DNA from: Candidatus Sabulitectum sp. | Lineage (GTDB): Bacteria; Fermentibacterota; Fermentibacteria; Fermentibacterales; JCC-6 | Reading direction: 5' to 3' | Assembly: GCA_029938555.1 (NCBI GenBank) | Contig: JAOZUR010000003.1 | Coordinates: 1 to 42,375, forward strand | Length of the DNA: 42,375 bases | In this document: positions 1 through 8,300 of the stretch, piece after piece | Position numbering within the stretch: position 1 is the first letter of the stretch | Layout: each line of letters begins with the position of its first letter | The notes under the pieces: model-generated | Seen by the model: the letters and a program-made list of their open reading frames with translations, nothing else | The model's database searches: none | Told to the model about the DNA's origin: nothing | Translations under genes and position numbers: made by a program

Positions 1-993
1 AAGGTTTTCATCCCAAATGTCAAATGTGGGTATTGCAGCCCCACCGAGCCGCGCCCAAAGATTATCATCATGCCCCATGTAAAGACCTGTTATTGGTAGG
101 TGGTTCGGCCATGGATCACAGTCGTAATTAAAACCGTGATTATTATCACTGTTACCACCTAATGTGAATACGATAAAGTCTTTCTCTTCCTGAATTTCCT
201 CTTCAGTTTTAGGAACAGCTGTGTGTTCCCGTGAAATATTACCAATCAGAGAACCATCACTGTTAAAACACTGAATATTATAAACATCTTCATTGAATGG
301 TGAAATAAATACTCGACCTGTTTGCGGATCAGCAGTCCAGTAATTTGTTAAAAATAACTCAAGGGTCAAATTACCCATGTTGGATGGATCCCATGGAAGA
401 GTTTTTTCCCAGTAGGAAACAGTTGGTTCAAGAGAAATAGGGAAGAGGCCGATTGTTGCAGTTTCATTTACAGATTCACCGTCCATATCAAAACGAGCTT
501 TGAAACAGACAAATTCACTGTCGGAAAGAACTATTGGGTTTGCAGGTATATTATGACTTATGGCAAAATCAAGCCCAATCCATTCACCTTCTGCGGAAAA
601 TCTTTGAATTCCACCACTGTTGGGATCGATGACACCAATGGTGCCGTCTTGCCAGATGAAAAGACTTTGAGGATGAGAAAGCTCACCAGGCCCCTGGCCA
701 CGATTGCTTATTTGAGAAAGAAACAAACCCTCTGGTGAATATGTGCGGATGTTTGCATAACTTGCATCTAGTACCATAATATTACCGTTAGAAAGTATCT
801 CTATATCTGTGATAGCTCCAAAAACATATAAAGAATCACCCATCTCTATACCAATGGAGTCAACTATTTCCAAAACAATAGAATTGTCTACAACTAATGT
901 CTGCGCAGCTATACGCTCAGGAATTTCAAGAGGTTCGTCTGCACATGACAGTACCAGTAGAAATAGCATACTGATTAAAAATAGTAACTTCAT
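1..993 (-). CDS. Six-bladed beta-propeller lipoprotein, 3' end off the window
   Basis: The reading frame is open from the ATG at 993 down to base 1, so about 331 residues are visible and the C-terminus is missing. The N-terminus is a hydrophobic signal peptide ending in a lipobox, LVLSC, with the Cys near residue 17, so the product is probably a lipid-anchored envelope protein. The body has NHL-like propeller repeats, for example around residues 60-100 (ITDIEILSNGNIMVLDAS, then IRTYSPEGLFL) and again near residues 105-135. This resembles the 6-bladed beta-propeller (DUF4934-like) lipoproteins common in Bacteroidetes-type bacteria. GGAGGA lies just ahead of the ATG. The DUF3160 gene upstream ends 16 bases before this start, so the two are probably co-transcribed. 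The ligand or role is unknown. Confidence 0.8.
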   Translation of the reverse strand, partial: MKLLFLISMLFLLVLSCADEPLEIPERIAAQTLVVDNSIVLEIVDSIGIEMGDSLYVFGAITDIEILSNGNIMVLDASYANIRTYSPEGLFLSQISNRGQGPGELSHPQSLFIWQDGTIGVIDPNSGGIQRFSAEGEWIGLDFAISHNIPANPIVLSDSEFVCFKARFDMDGESVNETATIGLFPISLEPTVSYWEKTLPWDPSNMGNLTLELFLTNYWTADPQTGRVFISPFNEDVYNIQCFNSDGSLIGNISREHTAVPKTEEEIQEEKDFIVFTLGGNSDNNHGFNYDCDPWPNHLPITGLYMGHDDNLWARLGGAAIPTFDIWDENL

Positions 994-1009
994 TTATCCT
1001 CCAGTGTTT

Positions 1010-3175
1010 TTATTCCAGAATATATGTTTTTGTCCATTCAGGTCTTTCAGTTTCTCCTTCAGATAGCATATCACGCCAAGTTTCATCTGTAAGTCTATTG
1101 CTCATTGGTTGATTGAATTGATAATAACTAAGAACTGGGCCAATAGCCGCCTCAATAACACCATCTGCTCTTTTGTAAACAACAATACAGTAATCAAGAT
1201 TGCCTGAAGCAACTTCAAGAACACTGGAGCTGTTCTGGTCAGTGTGAACATCAGCTATCAAACTTGTCTCAAGCCCTTCAGTGGTAGTAGCTCCCCATGA
1301 AATAGCATTTTCTAAATAACCTGCAAAACCCTTGAGAAAATCTGCATCCGTAGTTGTTAACATTTCACCTGCAAGTTGTTTTTCTGCTATTAATTGAAGG
1401 GTTTCTAGAAGGGATTCTGCATTTTTAAACCTGTTTGTTATATCTGAATCAGAAAGATTGTAATGTTCAAGTGCCCTTTGAGCCATTTGAAGTGTAGCTC
1501 TAAGTTCTGCATAAACCTCAGGAACTGGTTCAACAAATCCTGCTGATGGTACAGGTTCATTCCTATTAGGAGCACATCCTGACATAGCTGTATAACTTTG
1601 CTTTGCGTAAAGAATAGTGTCATGTCTGAGCATAGCCCATGATGCTAAGAAAGTGGAGAGGGTGCAACGATCCCAAGCAGGTGTTTGCATAAAATTAGGA
1701 TAACCTTCTGTTCTGGGAGCTGAAAGCAACTCCAACGAATGAAGCCAGCACATATACAAAGTAGAGTGCCATTCTTCAAGTGTGTAGTTATCAACCATGG
1801 TCTGCATACTGTCTAAAGTTGCACAGTAGTTACCGAAAAGTACCGTACCATCTTCTTCAATAATCTCTAGAGCAGCGGCACATCGAAAAGATGCTGCAAC
1901 ATCAAGACCTGATGGCATGAATCTTTGTTCACCACTTGGATTGACAGAAATATTAGGAAAAACAAATTTGCCCAACATTTCACTGTCAGGTGTATACCGC
2001 TGCCCAAAGAACCGGAAACCAGTGGTTTTAGACAAAAGAGTCTGCAGCTCTGCCGGATCAAATTCACCTGATACTTCAGGATTTACAACTGAAGCACCGG
2101 TACCACTGTAAATAGCCGGACCCTCTAAATTCTCAGCTATAAAGTCTGTGAAATCTTCATAAAAAGATTGTTCGAATAGATTTGTTGATTCTATCAATTC
2201 ACCAGATACTTCCTCTGCCGCTGTTTGATATTGAGGTACGGAAAGGTCATCAGCAAAACCTGCAAAAAAAGCGGTAATCTCATAAATTCTCTGCCATTTA
2301 TACTTTAATGGTACTTCATCAATGACTATGGTATTCAGATCAGAAACAAGCAACAATGCTGCTTGAGTCATTTCTTCTGCAACTCCTTCCGAAACAAGAA
2401 ATTCTTCATCAGGCCCAAATGGCTCACCACCATGTAAAATGAAAGTAATTCTGCCAAGATACATCATAACCATAAAGTAATTCTCAAGTTCTTCGCTTGC
2501 TGTGTAATGACCACGGGGTACATACTGAGAATAATCTTCTTTATAACCGAATATAGGGCTGAATGAAAATCCTGCGTGTTCTCTCATTAAGGAAACTTCA
2601 GAGTTCACTATTTCTTCAATGGAGCCATGTGGAATAAAATCTTCATCAAGAAATACTAAAGAAACAGCAAAAAACGAAGCATTCATAAGATTTCCACGGG
2701 ATAGATTGCTTTGATATAGTTCTTCACAAATAATAAGTAGATCCGGATATAAGTCTTCAGTTTCCACCTGCTGCAATATCTGGTCAAAGAAGATATGCAA
2801 TAAATGAAGTGGAATTCCACTGGAAACATAAATTGGCTGATCCCTGTCTTCCAGTCTCTCAAATGCTCTCACTGGATTATCTGTTGGGTTTGAAATAGGA
2901 ACGACAACAAATCCATTTTCATTTATCTGTTCTGGCACATGATAAAGTCCGCCAAGTTGAAGAACTGAATTTAAGTTAAAAATATCATCAGTTGCAATTG
3001 GTAAATTTATCTGTTCCATTCTCGGATTTGAATTGAATTCAACTGGAGTGTAGAATCTAGAGAATGATTCTTCCATGGTTTCCTCCGCTGGGAAATGTAA
3101 ATTTTCTTCAAAAGAATCGGCTGAGCAACTAGCATTCAATAAAAGAAATACAGCAATAAATAGAATTATTTTCAT
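1010..3175 (-). CDS. DUF3160 family lipoprotein
   Basis: The 721-residue protein starts with a short hydrophobic signal (MKIILFIAVFLLLNASC). The likely lipobox is NASC, which is weak because Asn replaces the usual Leu at -3, so lipidation is probable rather than certain. Hallmarks of DUF3160 are clear: FRFFGQRYTPDSEM, RFMPSGLDVAAS, NFMQTPAWDRCTLSTFLASW and LRHDTILYAKQSYT across roughly residues 380-540. The family is found in many uncultivated bacteria and some archaea and has no established biochemical function; its members are large, helical and exported. AAAGGAG sits upstream of the ATG. It leads a probable two-gene minus-strand unit with the propeller lipoprotein. Family assignment is confident; function is unknown. 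Confidence 0.85.
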   Translation of the reverse strand: MKIILFIAVFLLLNASCSADSFEENLHFPAEETMEESFSRFYTPVEFNSNPRMEQINLPIATDDIFNLNSVLQLGGLYHVPEQINENGFVVVPISNPTDNPVRAFERLEDRDQPIYVSSGIPLHLLHIFFDQILQQVETEDLYPDLLIICEELYQSNLSRGNLMNASFFAVSLVFLDEDFIPHGSIEEIVNSEVSLMREHAGFSFSPIFGYKEDYSQYVPRGHYTASEELENYFMVMMYLGRITFILHGGEPFGPDEEFLVSEGVAEEMTQAALLLVSDLNTIVIDEVPLKYKWQRIYEITAFFAGFADDLSVPQYQTAAEEVSGELIESTNLFEQSFYEDFTDFIAENLEGPAIYSGTGASVVNPEVSGEFDPAELQTLLSKTTGFRFFGQRYTPDSEMLGKFVFPNISVNPSGEQRFMPSGLDVAASFRCAAALEIIEEDGTVLFGNYCATLDSMQTMVDNYTLEEWHSTLYMCWLHSLELLSAPRTEGYPNFMQTPAWDRCTLSTFLASWAMLRHDTILYAKQSYTAMSGCAPNRNEPVPSAGFVEPVPEVYAELRATLQMAQRALEHYNLSDSDITNRFKNAESLLETLQLIAEKQLAGEMLTTTDADFLKGFAGYLENAISWGATTTEGLETSLIADVHTDQNSSSVLEVASGNLDYCIVVYKRADGVIEAAIGPVLSYYQFNQPMSNRLTDETWRDMLSEGETERPEWTKTYILE

Positions 3176-3256
3176 TTCGCTCCTTTGTGAGTAATTAAAG
3201 CAAACTAATAAAAGTGATACCCCTAAGCAAGAGGTCTATTCCCAAACTGTTAAATT

Positions 3257-3284
3257 TTAGTATTTTCCAGCAATCAAATACTAA
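3257..3284. promoter_or_regulatory. 9-bp inverted repeat upstream of the mazG-like gene
   Basis: TTAGTATTT (3257-3265) and AAATACTAA (3276-3284) form a perfect 9-bp dyad separated by 10 bases. It ends a few bases before the AGGGGGA ribosome-binding site of the gene at 3297. It could be an operator or a weak 5'-UTR hairpin. No convincing -10/-35 pair could be placed around it. Confidence 0.35.
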
Positions 3285-3296
3285 TAGGGGGAAGTT

Positions 3297-3662
3297 ATGC
3301 TAAAAAAACTTTTAGAGGAAATCAGAGAATTTAACAAAGCTAGGGATTGGGATCAATTCCACTCACCTAAGAATCTTTCAACTTCTATACTAATTGAAGC
3401 TGCTGAACTTGCAGAGATTTTTCAGTGGCTTACTGAAGAAGAAAGCAAAAACTTGGACTCTAAGGCCCAGCAGAATGCCGAAGAGGAAATCGCAGATGTT
3501 TTTATATATCTATTAAATCTTGCAGACAAGCTTGGAGTAGATCCTATTCAGGCATCTATTAAAAAAATGATAAAAAACGGACAAAAGTATCCAGCAGATA
3601 TATGTAGGGGAAGTCGTCTGAAGTATACGGAGTTAAAGGAAAGTAAAAAAAGACCCCGATAA
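3297..3662 (+). CDS. MazG-like nucleotide pyrophosphohydrolase (dCTP pyrophosphatase type)
   Basis: The 121-residue protein matches the short single-domain MazG/RS21-C6 family, which hydrolyses (d)NTPs to monophosphates and pyrophosphate and helps clear non-canonical nucleotides. The metal-binding signature is visible: EAAELAEIFQW with the paired acidic residues near residues 31-36, and EEIADVFIYLLNLAD near residues 62-76. KNGQKYP near residue 97 is also typical of the dCTP pyrophosphatase branch. AGGGGGAAGTT precedes the ATG. The gene is single and plus-strand between minus-strand neighbours, with its own upstream dyad and a terminator that overlaps its last codons. Substrate preference cannot be read from sequence. 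Confidence 0.85.
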   Translation: MLKKLLEEIREFNKARDWDQFHSPKNLSTSILIEAAELAEIFQWLTEEESKNLDSKAQQNAEEEIADVFIYLLNLADKLGVDPIQASIKKMIKNGQKYPADICRGSRLKYTELKESKKRPR

Positions 3663-3675
3663 TTCGGGGTCTTTT
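3648..3675. terminator. Bidirectional intrinsic terminator between convergent genes
   Basis: A perfect 12-bp stem, AAAAGACCCCGA (3648-3659) with TCGGGGTCTTTT (3664-3675), has a four-base TAAT loop. The stem is A-rich on the left and T-rich on the right, so it can terminate from both directions. It serves the MazG-like gene, whose stop codon TAA (3660-3662) lies inside the loop, and the minus-strand propeller gene ending at 3685. Confidence 0.85.
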
Positions 3676-3684
3676 AAGTAAGTC

Positions 3685-4464
3685 TTAAAATGTTGCCTTT
3701 ATAGCTCCCCAAGTATTTCTACTTAAAGAAGAGATGGTAACATCTATTTTGTAAATTTCATCTGTGTTCATGTTGCTCACCCAAAGATAACCTTCATCAT
3801 CAAAAGTCATTCCGTGTGCTGCAGGAAGCACAGAAGAACTAATAGCCTCTACAAGAACTCCGTTTCCATTGTATACCCTAATTGGAAACTCTGAATCATT
3901 GCAGGCGTACCACCAGTTATTGTTGTAGTATGCTATATCGTAAAAGTCGATTCCCAGTTCAAGCATAAACTCAGGTCCTGCTTGAATAACTCCTGTGTAG
4001 CTGTAAATTTCAAGACATTCTTTCATGGTCTGAGTATCCACACCGGCTCCATAAATTTTACTGTTTCCTGTTGCGAGACCAGTAACCTCCTGGTCTAAAT
4101 CGCTTCCTCAACAATCCAGAGAAAATTGCCCCTGATAATCTCCTGAATCATTGTATCTGTAACAATATGAAATCGTAAGATTTGGAGTGTTTCCCATGGA
4201 TATGTAAACAGTATTGTTTGCAAAAGTGAGACCGGAAGGCACTTTTGTACCATTTTCACAATACCATGAATTCAAAACAGCACCTGATAAATCAAGCTCA
4301 TAGGCATACTCTGTAACCATATCAATGGCCCACAATGAACCATTCCCATACCCAAGACCGGAAATGTTCGTGTCAGGAGCATCTATTGTTGAAACAATAG
4401 AATACTCTGCAAATGCAATTCCTGAAAACAGGAAAAGAAAAATGAAGGTAACAGCAAATTTCAT
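3685..4464 (-). CDS. Secreted beta-propeller protein with one in-frame UGA (selenoprotein candidate or nonsense-interrupted gene)
   Basis: One frame runs from the ATG at 4464 to the TAA ending at 3685, broken only by a TGA at 4110-4108. The N-terminal part (118 residues) has a signal peptide cleaved around AFA-EYS and propeller-like strands (SGLGYGNGSLWAID, SGLTFANNTVYIS). The frame continues past the UGA with another matching strand (VTGLATGNSKIYGAG) and later AHGMTFDDEGYLWVSN, and ends in the tail SLSRNTWGAIKATF. The blade pattern therefore spans the UGA, which follows a Cys (SLDC-UGA-GSDLD). A bulged hairpin sits just downstream (4073-4103). AAAGGGG precedes the start. Either the UGA is read through, perhaps as selenocysteine, or the gene is a recent nonsense mutant, or this is a base error. 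The ligand is unknown. Confidence 0.65.
4073..4103 (-). promoter_or_regulatory. SECIS-like bulged hairpin downstream of the in-frame UGA
   Basis: Read on the minus strand, GGAA follows the UGA, then GCGA (4103-4100), a UUUA bulge (4099-4096), GACCAG (4095-4090), the loop GAGGUUA (4089-4083), CUGGUC (4082-4077) and UCGC (4076-4073). This makes a perfect 6-bp upper stem and 4-bp lower stem with a U-rich bulge on the 5' side only. The apical loop begins 18 nt after the UGA and carries G and GGU, close to the geometry of the E. coli fdhF SECIS. A competing fold pairs A4096 with U4076. It is a candidate only; a chance hairpin in coding sequence is possible. Confidence 0.45.
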
Positions 4465-4654
4465 GAAAACCCCTTTCGTGTGGTGTGGTGGTTAGATAAG
4501 ACGCACCAAAGTCATTGTCAATCCTTTACGAATTATTCCAATATCATACCAATTTACTAAGTTATTATTTGCATTGTCTCTAATAAAAAGGAACCGTATA
4601 TGGTCTACAAAATAATTTAAACACTTCATTAAAAAAAATGAGTAAATCGCTTTC

Positions 4655-4682
4655 TTGCAGATAATCTATTTCTTATTATTAT
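4655..4682 (+). promoter_or_regulatory. Possible sigma-70-type promoter for the secreted protein at 4738
   Basis: TTGCAG (4655-4660) and TATTAT (4677-4682) are spaced by 16 bases, ahead of the gene starting at 4738. The 273-base region 4465-4737 separates divergent genes and is otherwise AT-rich with no further recognisable feature. The assignment is by consensus match only. Confidence 0.35.
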
Positions 4683-4737
4683 ATGTGTTATGATTTGTAA
4701 GGGTTACCAGTTTGTAAAAATAGAAGAGAGGAAGAAA

Positions 4738-5334
4738 ATGAAGAGTTTACTTGTTATGGCACTTATGGTTGCATTCGCACAATTTGCTTTTGCTGAAAAC
4801 ACTGTTACTTATGGCTGGGAGGGTTCACAGACAATCTTGGGTAATTATGGTGATATCATCTGCACAATAGACACAGAGCAGGTTCATAGTGGTGATCAGG
4901 CACTGAAGGTAGTTGATGATGCTGAATCTGGTACACCACAAGCTTTTGTTGGTTGGGTAGTAGGCCTTTCCGATGGGGATGTTGTAACAGCTTCTTTCTG
5001 GAGATACGATGATACACCTTCAGCTTCCCCTTCATGCAGAATCTGGGGTAGCTGGAATGATGATCCAAATGATATCACTAGTTATGGTGGAAGCGCCGGT
5101 GGAGAAGAAGATTATGGTCCAGGTACAGGTTGGGATCTTACTGAATACACATGGACAGTCGAAGGTGGCCACCCGGGTCTTATTATTCAGGTAAGAACTT
5201 ACTCTGAAGCTGGAGCTACTGTATGGATTGATGACATGACAATCACAGCTCCTGATGGGGCTGAAATTCGTACACCAGAGTACGCCCAGTCTCTTTCACC
5301 AGACACATGGGCAGCAATCAAGGCTACATTCTAA
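4738..5334 (+). CDS. Secreted jelly-roll-like protein with C-terminal TWAAIKATF tail
   Basis: The start chosen is the ATG at 4738, because it is preceded by GAGAGGAAG and opens a clean signal peptide (MKSLLVMALMVAFAQFAFA, cleavage before ENTV). An upstream in-frame ATG at 4690 would put a hydrophilic stretch ahead of the signal. The mature protein of about 180 residues is rich in Gly, Asp and aromatic residues. It has the alternating-strand look of a carbohydrate-binding-module type jelly roll: HSGDQALKVVDD near residue 45, then a closing ATVWIDDMTIT. It ends SLSPDTWAAIKATF, nearly the same tail as the neighbouring propeller protein, although the DNA differs. Divergent from that gene, with its own terminator. 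The specific ligand is not recognisable. Confidence 0.8.
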   Translation: MKSLLVMALMVAFAQFAFAENTVTYGWEGSQTILGNYGDIICTIDTEQVHSGDQALKVVDDAESGTPQAFVGWVVGLSDGDVVTASFWRYDDTPSASPSCRIWGSWNDDPNDITSYGGSAGGEEDYGPGTGWDLTEYTWTVEGGHPGLIIQVRTYSEAGATVWIDDMTITAPDGAEIRTPEYAQSLSPDTWAAIKATF

Positions 5335-5348
5335 GAATTGTTATTTAT

Positions 5349-5384
5349 AACCGGGTCTGTTTTTTAAACAGATCCGGTTTTTTT
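5349..5384 (+). terminator. Strong intrinsic terminator
   Basis: A 14-bp stem pairs 5349-5362 with 5366-5379, with one G-U wobble and a three-T loop. A run of seven Ts (5378-5384) follows. It lies 14 bases after the stop of the secreted protein gene and overlaps the last codons of the convergent cyclase-like gene. For that gene it would also form a hairpin, but with a weaker U tract. Confidence 0.9.
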
Positions 5385-8300
5385 ATAAGAAATACATTTA
5401 TCAGCTTCTTCTGGCATATTCATTTCTCGATAAAGAATTTCTGCTTTTTTCATATATTTATTAAATTCAAATTCTATTCTATTTTCAAGCTTTAGTTCTA
5501 TTATGGTTTTAGCAAAAGATTGATAAGCTCTTGCTAATGCAGGTTTTGTATCCATTTCCTTAATAATCAAAACTCCATCTTCAAAAACTTTAATACCTTG
5601 ATGTATATCACCTTTTGTAACCAGGTGCTCACTCAGAGCAAAAGCATAAGAAGCTTTGTAATTTTCATTTTCAGACTTCTCTAAAAGCTTAAATGCTTTT
5701 TCCAAAACTTCTTCAGATAGTAAAACTTCATTTTTAAGTAAGAGACATTTTGAAATGTAAAGATATATTCCAAGTTGCATAGAAGAATTTGTAGCAACGG
5801 CAATAGCTTGAGCTTCATGAAATATTTCTAAAGCAGCATCAACTAACCCTTCACTTAATCGATTATGTGCTTGAACTACCAGTAAATGAGCTTTTTCACG
5901 ATCAAAGGATGCATCATCAGGCAGAATTGAAAGACCTTTATTTGTGTAATTTGAACTTTCTTCAATTTTACCAATTTCATTATAAACAAGTCCAAGGTGT
6001 GAATACGCAAGAAGCATATCATGTATAGCACCTATTGACTTAGCAAGGTTCATCTGTTTTTTTCCGTGAAAAATTGCTTCTTTGTAGTTTCCTAAAGCAG
6101 CGTGATTAGTAGCAAGTTCTCCGTGTGCGCTAAGAATAAGCAACTTTTCACCAATTGCAGTGGCCATGGATAATTTTTTTTCCATTCCCAGAGAAGCTTC
6201 TTTAAATTTCCCTAGTTTTTGAAGAACTAAACCTATATTTCCATAAGTAAGTGCAGCTTCTCTTTTTAAATTGTTAGCATTAGCAATGACAATTGCTCTT
6301 TCATAAAGATCTTTTGCTTTAGAATACTGTCCACTTGCCCAATAGACCGTAGCAAGAGTATTAAGTGCATGACCTATCTTTTTTGCTCGATAACACTCAG
6401 AAATTCCCGTGAGTGATTCAGAAATTCTAACGGAAGTAAGAGCTTCTGCCATTGCTAGGTCTAGTTTTCCAGTAATGCAATATACCCAGGCACGGTATGC
6501 TGCTATACCCAGATCAAGTGTTCTATCAGTATTCTTGCCTTTTATAAGTCTATTTTCAAGATTTTCAATTATACTCATACCTTCATCTAATTTTCCTTGA
6601 GCATAAATAACATCAGCATAATTAAGAAGACTTCTACCCACAAGAGATAAATCAGTTGATAAATCTGGAATTTTTTTATAAAAATCTATCGCTTCTGAGT
6701 ATTCACCAATAAGTTCCTTAACTCCTCCGATTGACGAATAACACTTTGCTAACTCTTCTCTTTGCTCTGGGTGAAAACTAGTGATCATTCTAATAGCATC
6801 TTCAAAAAACTTTATAGCTTCCTGGTTTCTGTATTCATCAACGGCAATAGCACCGGCTTCTATAGAATATTTTATTGCCATTCTCCATTCTTCCGCATTG
6901 ATGAAATGGTAGGCTAAAATTCTGTTTAAATCTTTTTCCTTAGAAAGGTTGTTTTCTAGTATGTACCCAATATCTTTATGTATTTGCCTTCTGCGCTCTA
7001 GAAGAATTGATTCGTATGCCACGTCTCGAATAAGCATATGACTGAATATATATTCAAGTTCGGTTATATTTGAAACAAAAGTTAAACCTGCATCGGATGA
7101 CTCAACTAAATCAGTATGAACATTCCTGGATATGATACGGTAAAGAAGATTTTCTTCAAACTTAACACCAACCACACTGGCAATCTTAAGGCTTTCTCGT
7201 GTTAATTCAGATAAAGAATCGATTCTAGCCATAATCATTGAAAAAATACTTTCAGGAAGACTTTCAAGGCTGGAATCACAAGATTTTTCCCATTTATTAT
7301 TTATGAATTGAATAAGATTTTTCTCTTTTAGATAAAGGAAAAACTGAACAAGAAAAAACGGATTACCTTGAGATCGCTTAACAAGAACTGTGAGAATCTG
7401 TTTTTCAATTTCTTTTCCCAAAGCAATACCAGCAAGTAACTCATATGAATCTTTCTCTGAAAGACCTTCAAGATTAAATTTATAGACCCCTGTGTCATCC
7501 TTAAAAAAATCCTCTTCAGTGGGCCGGGTAGTTAAAACAAAACTTAACAAACCTTCAGAAATTCTTTGAGACATAATCATAACTTCTTGCAGAGATTTAA
7601 GTTCTTCTAAATCTGAATAATGAATGTCCTCCACAATGATACAGGTTGGCAGTGGTAATTCTTGTAAAAGCAAGGTAATTGCTTCAATCAAATTTTCTCT
7701 TCTAAGTTTGGGGGGTAATGAATCAAAAGTTTTATCTTCTGATTTAATTCCAAAGAGCATTCTAGCAATAAATAATTCTCTGGTAATAATTTGTTCTTTT
7801 TCCGTTAATTCTAGAAAATCATGTAATTGTTGTTCTAACAATACTTTGTCTGTATTTCCTGACAAATCGCAGATATCACAAACTAGAGTAGTAAGTATTT
7901 CATTAGGAGGTCCGTGTTTTGTTTTTCCACATTTTTTTACAGTATAACCGCTGTCTCTTAGAGATTTAGATAGCTTGTTTACAAATGTGCTTTTTCCTAT
8001 ACCGGCATTACCGGAAAAAAGAATTCTAGACTCTGATTTCTTAATGAGTTCTGTGATTTTTTCAAGTTCTTTTTCACGACCGACAAAAGGTATAGAACTA
8101 AAATGAGAAGTGAGTCTTTGGATGGGCTTGAATCTTCTTAAACGATTATTTTTTCCTTTAACGGTTATAGAATCTAATTCTTTAAAGGAAAAATGTGACC
8201 GAGTTCGATTATATACACTTTCACTTACATTAATAGTTCCATTGACAGTACTGTCAGAAAGTCTTGCTGCTGTATTAACAGAGTCACCAATTACTGTGTA

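Noticed and set aside
4086-4091. AGGAGG on the minus strand inside the hairpin as a ribosome-binding site for an internal restart
   Set aside because: No in-frame ATG, GTG or TTG lies at usable distance; the nearest CTG is out of frame.
4690-4737. Longer start for the secreted protein gene
   Set aside because: It adds a charged stretch ahead of a complete signal peptide and lacks a ribosome-binding site; 4738 has GAGAGGAAG.
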